Assembly: GCF_000383415.1 (NCBI RefSeq)
Contig: NZ_KB911257.1
Span: forward strand, 1 to 37,612
Source: Hyphomicrobium zavarzinii ATCC 27496
GTDB taxonomy: Bacteria; Pseudomonadota; Alphaproteobacteria; Rhizobiales; Hyphomicrobiaceae
DNA length: 37,612 nucleotides
Reading direction: 5' to 3'
The number at the start of each line of letters is the position of its first letter. The first letter of the stretch is position 1. Shown here in pieces: positions 7,735 to 15,815 of the stretch. Made by a program: the position numbers and the translations under genes. Under the pieces are notes generated by a model. The model saw only the letters and a list, made by a program, of their open reading frames with translations. It made no database searches and had not been told where the DNA came from.

Positions 7735-8367
7735 CTAAGCGTGTTTTTCAAGACGACGCGCGGGCACACCGGCATAAGTGCCCGCGACCGTCAGATCCGC
7801 GACGACGGCCGCGCCGACGCCCACCATCACATCATCGCCGATGGTGATGCCCTGCCGCACCGAGCAGCCCGTTCCAAGCCAGGCTCTTTCCCCAACCGTC
7901 ACGCCACCCGAGAGCGTCGTGCCGGGGGCGATATGGGCGGCGGAGCCGATGATACAGTCGTGGTCGATACGGGCCCCGGTGTTGACGATGGCAGCGTCGC
8001 CGATCTTTGCTCCCACGTTGATGACAGCGCCGGCTGCGACGAGCACGCCTTCGCCGACGCTCGCTCTGCGGCTGACGACAGCAGAAGGATGAACGATCGA
8101 GCAGGTCCGGTATCCGGCCTCCCGAAGCCGCCGGAACAACTGCTGACGTTTTGCTCCGTTGCCCACGGCAGCAATCGCGTTCGGCCAGCTCGCGGCCAAC
8201 TGCTCGATCAGCGACAGCGGACCTAAGACAGGAAAGCCGATGACAGGTGTCAGCGTGTCGTGCGCGTCATCCAAGAATGCGATCTCTTCGTAGCCGCACT
8301 CCGTCGCAGCGTCAGCGACGACGCGGCCGTGGCCGCCGCAAGCCAAAACGAGGAGCGACTTCGTCAT
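7735..8367 (-). CDS. PglD/NeuD-type sugar O/N-acetyltransferase
   Basis: Left-handed beta-helix acetyltransferase, predicted to acetylate the 4-amino group of a UDP-4-amino sugar with acetyl-CoA. The 210-residue protein has the N-terminal Rossmann-like domain typical of the family (LLVLACGGHGRVVADAA), then hexapeptide repeats from about residue 95. The expected catalytic His is His136 in GARIDHDC. The end, GTYAGVPARRLEKH, is a standard coenzyme A-binding tail. It overlaps the sugar-transferase gene by four bases. The fusion-like layout with a PglC-type enzyme next door is the usual bacillosamine arrangement. Confidence 0.88.
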   Translation of the reverse strand: MTKSLLVLACGGHGRVVADAATECGYEEIAFLDDAHDTLTPVIGFPVLGPLSLIEQLAASWPNAIAAVGNGAKRQQLFRRLREAGYRTCSIVHPSAVVSRRASVGEGVLVAAGAVINVGAKIGDAAIVNTGARIDHDCIIGSAAHIAPGTTLSGGVTVGERAWLGTGCSVRQGITIGDDVMVGVGAAVVADLTVAGTYAGVPARRLEKHA

Positions 8368-8975
8368 GACCGCTCCCCGGAATTGCCCGGCGCGCCGGTG
8401 AAGCGCGGCATGGTCGCTTCGCCCTCAGCCGATATGCCCGATCGCTTCAACACTTTATAAGCCGTCAGCACTAGGATCTTAACATCGAGCCAGATCGATC
8501 TATTGTCCACGTACCATACGTCCAGCGCAAACTTCTCGTCCCACGACAGCGCATTTCTACCGTTGACCTGCGCCCACCCCGTGACGCCGGGGCGAACCTC
8601 GTGACGGCGCGCCTGTTCGGGCGAGTAGAGGGGCAGATACTCCATCAGCAGGGGGCGGGGGCCTACGAGGCTCATGTCTCCCTTAAGAACGTTGAACAGC
8701 TCAGGAAGCTCATCGAGGCTGGTCGAGCGCAGAAAGCCGCCAAAGGGTGTGAGCCGCTCGCTGTCCGGCAGCGGATTTCCCGCGGCATCGCGCGCGTCTC
8801 GCATGGTCCGGAACTTCACCATCATGAAGGGCCGGCCATCCCGACCGGGCCGGATCTGGCGAAAGAGGACGGGACTGCCGAGCCGGGACCGAACCAGCGC
8901 GGCCAGCAGGATCAGGAACGGCGCCAGGAGGACGAGCATGCTCGCCGACACAACGATGTCGAGCAGACGTTTCAT
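8364..8975 (-). CDS. PglC-type phosphoglycosyl transferase (initiating enzyme)
   Basis: Monotopic membrane enzyme that transfers a sugar-1-phosphate from UDP-sugar to undecaprenyl phosphate, starting the repeat unit. The 203-residue size matches the minimal PglC form rather than the long WbaP form. It has one N-terminal re-entrant membrane helix (about residues 5-28), MVKFRTMRD, the catalytic Asp-Glu pair in STSLDELPELFNVLKGD, SLVGPRPLL, and RPGVTGWAQVNGRN. Start and stop overlap both neighbours by four bases, which means tight coupling with the PglD-like gene and the GT4 gene. With the dehydratase, aminotransferase and acetyltransferase it suggests di-N-acetylbacillosamine as the first sugar. 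Confidence 0.92.
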   Translation of the reverse strand: MKRLLDIVVSASMLVLLAPFLILLAALVRSRLGSPVLFRQIRPGRDGRPFMMVKFRTMRDARDAAGNPLPDSERLTPFGGFLRSTSLDELPELFNVLKGDMSLVGPRPLLMEYLPLYSPEQARRHEVRPGVTGWAQVNGRNALSWDEKFALDVWYVDNRSIWLDVKILVLTAYKVLKRSGISAEGEATMPRFTGAPGNSGERS

Positions 8976-10198
8976 GCAGCGCGCCTACATTCGTCCAAAG
9001 CCGAAGCCAGCCGCTTCGCCAGCAGGCTCATATCATAGTTGGCCTCAAGATGGTCGCGCGCGCGTTGGCCCATCTCAGCGCGGCGCTCCGGCGCAAGCGA
9101 GGCCATCTCCAGGATGGCCGCGGCGAGCGCCTCCGGATTTTCTGGCGGAACCGTGAAGCCCGCACCTGCCTCGGCTATGGGATTGTTGGCCGCGTCGATG
9201 CTGATGATCGTCGGCCGTCCCGCTGCCATGTAGTCGAAAATCTTGTTCATGCTCACGCCGAACCGATAGAGAAGCGGCAAATCTCTTACGCAAATGACGA
9301 ATGCGTCGGCCTGAGCCGCGCGTGCCGGGATCTCGGACTTGGCGACCGGATCCTCGAAAATCACGTTTCCTAGCGCGAGATCCTTCGCCATTGCCATCAG
9401 CGACGGCTTCAACGGACCGTGACCGATGAGGCGAAGCGCGACGTTGCGGCCTCTTGGATCAGCCTGAACGATCCGCATCGCAGCGAGCAGATTGTCGAGC
9501 CCGTTGGCTCCACCGTGGGCGCCCAGATACATCAGGGTGAACGACTGCGAAGCCGTGGGCGGGACCGGACTTGGAAACTGATCGAGATCGACCCCGTTCG
9601 GGATCCATACAATCCTCTCGGACGGGATACCGAGCGGCTCGATATAGTCGCCCGCTTTGGGGAGCAGGACGATGATGCGCTTGGCGCTCCGATAGAGCGA
9701 CCGCTCCAGCCAGCGAAGCGCGAAGGCCGCAGGATGGGTGGATGAAATGCGTCCCATGTCGATCAGCGTCTGTGGCCAAAGATCGCGAACCTCGAAAATG
9801 AATGGCACGCCATAGCGCCTAGCCAGCTTGCGGCCGGCCCAGGCGGCGAGAGGATGGACGCTCGAACCGATGATCGCATCTGGGGGCGCCAAGCCAGCAA
9901 GATTTTCTCGCGCCAGCACGGCACGCGTATAGTCCAGCATGTTCCGGATACGGTCCGCGCCGTTGCCAGAATATCCGCCCGTACGCAGCCAGAGGAATGA
10001 CACCTCCCCGATCCGCTCAATTTTCTTCGCTTCGCCATCGGCTAGCCTTTGCCGGCCTGTGCCGTGCTCGGTGCTGGCGGCGAGAATGGTGGCCTTCCAG
10101 CCATGGGCGGGAAGGTGTTTGGCAAGCGAGAAATGACGTGTGCCGCCCGCACCGCCTGGCTCCAGCGCATAATGATTGAGAATCCAGACGTGCTTCAT
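8972..10198 (-). CDS. GT4-family glycosyltransferase (WbuB-like)
   Basis: Cytoplasmic glycosyltransferase with GT-B fold, predicted to add the second or third sugar to the lipid-linked unit. ATG at 10198 is chosen because AGGA lies five bases upstream and the protein then begins MKHVWILNHYALEPGGAGG, the usual N-terminus for this group; a longer frame to 10234 is not supported. At 408 residues it contains IFEVRDLWPQTLIDMG in the N-terminal domain. The C-terminal donor domain has LMYLGAHGGANGLDNLL and NKIFDYMAAGRPTIISI. Donor sugar cannot be read from sequence. It is coupled to the PglC-like gene by a four-base overlap. Confidence 0.9.
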   Translation of the reverse strand: MKHVWILNHYALEPGGAGGTRHFSLAKHLPAHGWKATILAASTEHGTGRQRLADGEAKKIERIGEVSFLWLRTGGYSGNGADRIRNMLDYTRAVLARENLAGLAPPDAIIGSSVHPLAAWAGRKLARRYGVPFIFEVRDLWPQTLIDMGRISSTHPAAFALRWLERSLYRSAKRIIVLLPKAGDYIEPLGIPSERIVWIPNGVDLDQFPSPVPPTASQSFTLMYLGAHGGANGLDNLLAAMRIVQADPRGRNVALRLIGHGPLKPSLMAMAKDLALGNVIFEDPVAKSEIPARAAQADAFVICVRDLPLLYRFGVSMNKIFDYMAAGRPTIISIDAANNPIAEAGAGFTVPPENPEALAAAILEMASLAPERRAEMGQRARDHLEANYDMSLLAKRLASALDECRRAA

Positions 10199-10352
10199 GC
10201 CAGTCCTGAATACGGGTGGACACGCGGATGCCACGTGGCAGGAAAGGGCGCGTTTCCCTCACCCCCCCTACAATGACGGCCCGCACCAGCGCAAGGCACT
10301 CTTGAGGCGTGCCGCATGCGGAGGCAACGCCGATCGCACCGAAGCGGCGCGG

Positions 10353-12377
10353 TCAATTCTTGTCGCGGCCTTCGGGAAGGCTCCCTGTAGCCCTTGCCTT
10401 GAGCACGGAGGCGAAATGCTCGTGCAGCAGAACCGCGTAGCCCGCCGCGAGATGCTCGCTATCCCGATACACGATCTTTCCGTCGATTGCGGCGGGGCAA
10501 TTGTCTCGCGTGCAAAGCGCGTCGGAAAGATCGAGGATCGAATAACGTTCCGTCGTCTCATCCAAAACAGGGCTGCTCATGCCCGCCAGGGCCTCGCCGC
10601 GCGCGCGGACGCATGACGCCCAGCGCCCGCCGCTCAAGCAATCCTTGTAGCTCGTGTACATCTGGGGGGTGTCACGCAATTCCACGATCGGAATTCCGGC
10701 CTTGACGAGGCGATTGGTGGTCGCGACGAACCCATCGTGCCAGAGCTTCTCGGCCGTCTTGCGATCCGCGGCGCCTTTCTGTCGCGCATCGTAGATCCAG
10801 CCGTAGTAGCGCGAGGAATGCGCCAGTATCAACAGATCGGGCGGGTTTGCGATCAGTTCGCCGAGACGCTTCTCTCGCCACGCCGTGCATTCCTCGTAAA
10901 CAACGCGCTTCGGCGGATACCAGATCGTCACGGCGGCGGACGGACATCCCGTCTTCGACCACGCGTCGATCTGCCAGCCAGCAGTCTCGGCCGCCTTGAC
11001 GAGCGGCGTGAACCATTGTGCCGCATGGCTGTCACCGAACAGCACGACCCGCGGCCCGCCCAAGCGTCCAAAGCGACAATCGGGATGCTCGATGTCCTTG
11101 TAGTCTCCGTGGCAGCCATTGCGATAGTTCGGCCCCAAATCGGCGGTCGCCTCGGCGATCTGAGCTGTGATGGCGGGGTTGGAGCGGCCCGGGAGCGCCT
11201 TTGCGCCGAAGCCGACGCCAACGACCAGGGCGATACCGGCGAGTCCAGCCGCAAGCGTGCGGAGCACATTGGCGCGGCGTAGCTCGAGACGATGGATCGG
11301 TCTCTCGACGCCCACGTAAGCGGCCCACGCCAAGAGGAACGTCAGCGGCAGGCCGACCAGAATTTTCAAGCTTTCCGACGCGGGATAGAGCGCCGCGAGA
11401 AACACCGCAACGGGCCAATGCCAGAGATAGAGGCTGTAGGACATGTCGCCGATGCGAACCATCGGCGGGAGCGTCAGAAGACGGCCGATCGTTGCAGCAA
11501 AGGGCCGCGCATCGACCCCCGCGATGAGTGCGACGGTTCCGAGCGTCGGAGCGAGGGCCCATACGCCGGGATAGCTCATATCCTCGCTGAGAAACGCGAA
11601 GCTGATAGCGACCGCTATGGTTCCGAGCAGGGCGCAAGCGGCGCGGAGATTTTCCGGGATCGCCGCGCGACGCTCGAAAAGCAGGCCTGTCACGCCGCCA
11701 ACGGCAAGCTGCCATGCGCGATATTGCGGATGAAAGAACGCCCGTGGCTGGGAGTACTCGATGACAATCAGGGCGGCCGCCAGAGACACCACCGCTATGA
11801 GTGCGAGAAGCCCCAGCATGGCCGCGCGCGGATTGCGAGGGCGCCACCAGACCACGGCAGTCACCAGAAGGGGAAGAGCCAGATAGAACTGCTCCTCCAC
11901 CGAGAGTGACCAATAGTGGAGCAAGGGACTGGGCGGATCGTCGAGGTGGAAATAGTCGATAGACCGGGCCGCGAAATGGAAGTTCGCGAAGAAGGCGGCC
12001 GCCGAATACCCATCACTGAACAGCGCGTTCAACCGATACGACGGCAGGAGAAGAACGGCCGCTATCTGAACGGCGAGAATGACCAGCAGAGCGTTCGGCA
12101 ACAAACGCTTCGCGCGGTTGGCCCAGAACGTGAGCAGGTTCAGCCGGCCATGCTCTTCAAGGTCGCGCATGAGGAGGCGGCAAATGAAGAAGCCGGAAAG
12201 CACGAAAAAGATGTCGACGCCGACGAAGCCTCCCGGCACGCCAGCGATGCCGAAATGGAAAGCGATCACAGCGAGGACGGCGACCGCGCGCAGACCTTGC
12301 AGATCGCTGCGTCTGCGGTGGGACAGGCCACCTTCAGCCGGGTGCTGGATCGTGGCTGTGGACGCTCCCCCGTTCAT
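10353..12377 (-). CDS. OafA-type acyltransferase with SGNH domain
   Basis: Membrane O-acetyltransferase that moves acetyl groups across the inner membrane to a periplasmic sugar. The 674-residue protein opens with the acyltransferase-3 signature: DLQGLRAVAVLAVIAFHFG with the catalytic His, then FFVLSGFFICRLL. About ten membrane helices extend to about residue 380. A periplasmic SGNH domain follows, with the Ser block VVLFGDSHAAQWF and the Asp/His block DSEHLAAGYA near the C-terminus. Such fusions acetylate O-antigen or capsule. It directly abuts the WbpD-like gene. The target sugar and position are unknown. Confidence 0.92.
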   Translation of the reverse strand: MNGGASTATIQHPAEGGLSHRRRSDLQGLRAVAVLAVIAFHFGIAGVPGGFVGVDIFFVLSGFFICRLLMRDLEEHGRLNLLTFWANRAKRLLPNALLVILAVQIAAVLLLPSYRLNALFSDGYSAAAFFANFHFAARSIDYFHLDDPPSPLLHYWSLSVEEQFYLALPLLVTAVVWWRPRNPRAAMLGLLALIAVVSLAAALIVIEYSQPRAFFHPQYRAWQLAVGGVTGLLFERRAAIPENLRAACALLGTIAVAISFAFLSEDMSYPGVWALAPTLGTVALIAGVDARPFAATIGRLLTLPPMVRIGDMSYSLYLWHWPVAVFLAALYPASESLKILVGLPLTFLLAWAAYVGVERPIHRLELRRANVLRTLAAGLAGIALVVGVGFGAKALPGRSNPAITAQIAEATADLGPNYRNGCHGDYKDIEHPDCRFGRLGGPRVVLFGDSHAAQWFTPLVKAAETAGWQIDAWSKTGCPSAAVTIWYPPKRVVYEECTAWREKRLGELIANPPDLLILAHSSRYYGWIYDARQKGAADRKTAEKLWHDGFVATTNRLVKAGIPIVELRDTPQMYTSYKDCLSGGRWASCVRARGEALAGMSSPVLDETTERYSILDLSDALCTRDNCPAAIDGKIVYRDSEHLAAGYAVLLHEHFASVLKARATGSLPEGRDKN

Positions 12378-12965
12378 TCAGTTCCTGTGCTCGTCCGTTT
12401 CCACCAACACGAGCGTGCTCCCATCGACGACACGGTACTTTTCGCCCGTTCTTGGGCAAATCAGTGTCTCGTCGAGAATTTCGCCGGCTCGCGACACCCA
12501 GCCGATGCGACGAGCCGGCACCCCCGCCATGAGCGCGAAGGCCGGAACGGGTTTCGTCACCACCGCGCCGGCCGCAATCAAACAATAGCGGCCCAGCTCA
12601 TTGCCGCACACGATCGTTGCATTGGCCCCGATCGTCGCACCGCGGCGAACGCGTGTGGGGCGGAACTCATCCTTGCGCTCGACCTCGGCACGCGGGTTCA
12701 AAACGTTGGTGAAAACGCAGGACGGCCCGCAGAACACGCCATCCTCCAGCTCGACGCCCTTGTACAAGGCGACGTTATTCTGGATCTTGCAATTGTCCCC
12801 CACCGGTACATCCGGGCCGATCATGACATTCTGGCCGATCGAGCAGTTCGCGCCGATGCGGCTGCCGGGCAGGATGTGCGCGAAATGCCATATCTTCGTC
12901 CCAGCGCCCACTTCGACGCCGTCATCGACATAGGCACTTTCGTGCACAAAGGGCGGCTTAGTCAT
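12378..12965 (-). CDS. wbpD: WbpD-type UDP-3-amino-GlcNAcA N-acetyltransferase
   Basis: Left-handed beta-helix enzyme, predicted to acetylate the 3-amino group of UDP-GlcNAc3NA to give UDP-GlcNAc3NAcA. The 195-residue protein begins MTKPPFVHESAYVDDGVEVG, then GTKIWHFAHILPGSRIGANC and QNNVALYKGVELEDGVFCGP, all typical of WbpD/WlbB. PARRIGWVSRAGEIL closes the coenzyme A site. The C-terminus adds a short CPRTGEKYRVVDG segment of the kind seen in WlbB-like proteins. Its stop is followed at once by the acyltransferase start. Its partners WbpA, WbpB and WbpE lie about 13 kb away at 25.9-29.5 kb on the other strand, so the pathway is split within the locus. Confidence 0.88.
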   Translation of the reverse strand: MTKPPFVHESAYVDDGVEVGAGTKIWHFAHILPGSRIGANCSIGQNVMIGPDVPVGDNCKIQNNVALYKGVELEDGVFCGPSCVFTNVLNPRAEVERKDEFRPTRVRRGATIGANATIVCGNELGRYCLIAAGAVVTKPVPAFALMAGVPARRIGWVSRAGEILDETLICPRTGEKYRVVDGSTLVLVETDEHRN

Positions 12966-13095
12966 GGCGTCGGCGCTCCTGCTGCACGGCTGGCCGGCGC
13001 AGGTTCTTTAGACGGCGGGCAATCGCCTATCAACACAGCCGTCCATTTCATCCTGCCCACGCACTCCGATCCCAATACCATAGATGTCTCGCCTG

Positions 13096-14208
13096 TCAGC
13101 CAGCGGATGAAAGGGCCGCATAGAGCGCAAGGAGCTTTTTCTCCTCGACGTTCCAATTGTAGCGTTCTTGCACGGCGCGGCGGCCGTTCTCCCCCATGCG
13201 CCTTGCAAGATCCGGTTTTTCCACAAGTTGATCGATTGCATCGGCGATCGCCTGCGGGTCGAGCGGATCGACACACACACCACAGTCGTTGCCCCGCACA
13301 ACTTCGCGCCACGGAGGAAAGTCTGACGCGATGACCGGCAGGCCGGCCGACATGTATTCGAACATTTTGACTGGAAGGGAATCTAGATACGCGCGCGTTG
13401 GATGAAGCGTCACGATGCCCGCCATCGAACGACCCAGGACAGCTTTGACTTCCGAGCGAGAGAGGAAGCCCAGCTCATTGACCTTCTGCCAAGCTGGCAA
13501 TTTTTCGAGCTCAGCCTTCGTCGCACTCGCCTCGAACTTCCCTCCCAGATTGAGCCGCGCACCGGATCTGGATAGCCCCATCGCAGCCACCACCTCCTTA
13601 ATGCCGCGGATCGCCGAGATGCCACCGATGTAGCAGACTTCTCTTTGTTTTCCGGCCCATGGGCTTTCTCCCTGGAGTTCTCCGAGAATGGGAAAATTAT
13701 TGACGTCTATCGTCTCAATTCCCTTCGCTACGAACTTGTCGCGGATCACCGGAGTAGCAGCGATAACGGAATCCAGCCGGCGGCACGCAAGGCTTTCGAA
13801 CGCTGACATCGACCCCGAGATCGAACGCCGAAGGAGAGGATGAAGATAGGGCTTCGAGAGAATTTGAACCGGCACGTCCTCATGAGAGTCGAAGATGACG
13901 CGCTTGCCTTTGCGCTTCAGCGCCAGCCCCGCTGGAAGCAGCTCCGGATCGTGAAACTGGTAGATATCCGCATCGATCTTGAGAGCTTGCTTCAGAACCC
14001 GCCGGGTCGCGCCAAGCATTCGATCGACGCGGTCTTTGGGCTTGCCAACATCATAGATAGAGACGCCCTCACGCTCCGCATCCCCTTCCCCGTCGGCCAC
14101 GACAAGCGAAACCCTGTAGCCGGCCGCAGCAAGGCTTCTGCATTGCTTCACAAAAATTCGGGTATCAAACCGAGGGTGAGCAGATGTGAGATGGGCAACA
14201 CTAACCAC
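13096..14208 (-). CDS. GT4-family glycosyltransferase
   Basis: Second GT-B glycosyltransferase of the locus. A GTG start at 14208 is chosen because GGAGGT lies seven bases upstream and the product then starts with VSVAHLTSAHPRFDTRIF, the normal first strand; a frame to 14253 adds only a Gly-rich stretch. At 370 residues it has IYQFHDPELLPAGLALKRKG and IFDSHEDVP in the N-terminal domain. In the donor domain it has VCYIGGISAIRGIKEVVAAM and LPVKMFEYMSAGLPVIASDF. Donor and acceptor are unknown. It is divergent from the first polymerase gene across 179 bases, which must hold both promoters. Confidence 0.9.
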   Translation of the reverse strand: MVSVAHLTSAHPRFDTRIFVKQCRSLAAAGYRVSLVVADGEGDAEREGVSIYDVGKPKDRVDRMLGATRRVLKQALKIDADIYQFHDPELLPAGLALKRKGKRVIFDSHEDVPVQILSKPYLHPLLRRSISGSMSAFESLACRRLDSVIAATPVIRDKFVAKGIETIDVNNFPILGELQGESPWAGKQREVCYIGGISAIRGIKEVVAAMGLSRSGARLNLGGKFEASATKAELEKLPAWQKVNELGFLSRSEVKAVLGRSMAGIVTLHPTRAYLDSLPVKMFEYMSAGLPVIASDFPPWREVVRGNDCGVCVDPLDPQAIADAIDQLVEKPDLARRMGENGRRAVQERYNWNVEEKKLLALYAALSSAG

Positions 14209-14387
14209 TTGCGATACCTCCGATCTGCGTCCACCTCCCCCTCCCGTGGCCATGTCGTCTTACGAGGACCGCCCCCGGCAAGTCGATACATTTTTTCTGC
14301 GCGCACTCTATTCACAAGGTTCGCACAAGCCCACCGACACTAGGCTTAAAGCTCCTGCCTGAAACTTCTGCGTCGTCGGAGACTCAA

Positions 14388-15815
14388 ATGAGAACTACCT
14401 CGTTCACCGGGCGACATGATAGTTACTGGCCCAGCTTTCTACTCGGCGCCTTTTGTTCATTTGGCATCTTCATCGGCCTCTTCGGAAGAGTTTTCGATTT
14501 TTCTAGCGGGTTGCTGGGGGTCGCGACTGTCCCCGCGAGTGCTATCATTTTATTTATTGCTGGTCGCGGAAGCGTCACACGCTGGGCAACGTGGACACCA
14601 TTGATCGCAGCGATTGCGATTAGCTTGCTGGCAGCGGCACAAGCCTCAGATTCGCAATGGCAATTTGCTTTGTCTCTGAGTGAGTGGGCACTGCGCGATG
14701 CAAGCTATTATGATTCTAAGCTGTTGATGCTTGGGGTGACCATTGTTCCTCAATTGGCCCTCACCGCGATTGCTATGCTTGCAGCTGACAAAGATGCAAT
14801 GATTGATGGTGTGTTACTTGCGCTTGCAGGCATTGCAGCCATTGCCGCATCTCGAGTGTTAGTTGATTATGGCTCGACCCTATTGCGCACTGAGTTTTTG
14901 GTGGCGCGGGAGTTCTACAGAGAAACAGCGCGTGGCTATTCTCTCGTCAGCTACGGCACTCTGATGGCTCTGGGCTCTATCGCCGCCCTGCGATTCCGGC
15001 TTGGGTGGGCGCTTTCATCTGTCCTCTTGTTCATGACTGCACTACTTAGTCGCCGCACAGAAACAATAGCGCTAGTCGGCGTAATTGTTACATTTGCCGC
15101 AATTAGCGGTTACAAATCTAGAGGCTCCGCCCGGTTTATTGGAGTGCTCGCGCTTTCTGCTTTTCTTTTTATAGCGCTTCATAACGGCCACAACCTTCAC
15201 TATTTTGGAAGTTTAACTTATAGCTTTCAAGAGCGCATAGGTATACTCAGGTCGAGCAATAAGGAAAGCACACCGGCAAACATATCCTCTCCGAAACAGA
15301 TGAAATTATCCGCAGCGGCACCGGCCGAAGCGGCATCGGCAGATAAATCGCAAGACTTTTCTGCGTCCCCCAGCAAGAATTTATCGACTGACAGAGATGC
15401 TACAAGCAATCTGTTTAGCCCACTCTTGGGAAAAGGGCTTGGGTCATTCCAAAACCTAACCACCTCGAATTTGTCATATCCTCACAACATTCTAGTGGAA
15501 ACGTTTCTCGAACTTGGCCCGATTGCGAGTGTCTTCACGGCAGTAATTTATCTAACCCCGCTGCTTGCCTTTAGCGCACCCCTGTTCCGAGGATATATGG
15601 CGTTGAGGCCGATGCTACTGACGGGATCGATTTTTCTCGCGATGATTATCTCCTTGAAAGCAGCCGACATCACCGCCATAGGGCGATCCATGTTCATCTC
15701 CAGCTTGACCTTGGTTTGTCTTTTTTCGCACGAACGTTGCATTTTTAGAGTCCGAAATTCCCAGCACCGCGACGATGGTGATGAGTGCGCCGTGAGTTGT
15801 CAAAGTGGTAACTAG
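14388..15815 (+). CDS. Wzy/O-antigen-ligase-like membrane protein
   Basis: Polytopic inner-membrane protein of about ten or more helices (475 residues), predicted to polymerise or ligate lipid-linked repeat units in the periplasm. The large periplasmic loop ends in LLGKGLGSFQN and YPHNILVETFLELGPI, the O-antigen-ligase family core. Just before it lies an unusual insert of about 65 residues rich in Ser, Ala and Lys (about 285-350). CGGAGA precedes ATG 14388. Hydrophobicity stops near residue 450 (SSLTLVCLFSHERC), and the last 25 residues lie opposite the coding part of the convergent gene. Base composition is lower in GC than the flanking genes. Polymerase versus ligase cannot be decided from sequence. 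Confidence 0.8.
   Translation: MRTTSFTGRHDSYWPSFLLGAFCSFGIFIGLFGRVFDFSSGLLGVATVPASAIILFIAGRGSVTRWATWTPLIAAIAISLLAAAQASDSQWQFALSLSEWALRDASYYDSKLLMLGVTIVPQLALTAIAMLAADKDAMIDGVLLALAGIAAIAASRVLVDYGSTLLRTEFLVAREFYRETARGYSLVSYGTLMALGSIAALRFRLGWALSSVLLFMTALLSRRTETIALVGVIVTFAAISGYKSRGSARFIGVLALSAFLFIALHNGHNLHYFGSLTYSFQERIGILRSSNKESTPANISSPKQMKLSAAAPAEAASADKSQDFSASPSKNLSTDRDATSNLFSPLLGKGLGSFQNLTTSNLSYPHNILVETFLELGPIASVFTAVIYLTPLLAFSAPLFRGYMALRPMLLTGSIFLAMIISLKAADITAIGRSMFISSLTLVCLFSHERCIFRVRNSQHRDDGDECAVSCQSGN

Noticed and set aside
6771-7847. 358-codon plus-strand open frame
   Set aside because: Antisense to the DegT aminotransferase, rich in Arg, His and Pro, no recognisable domain.
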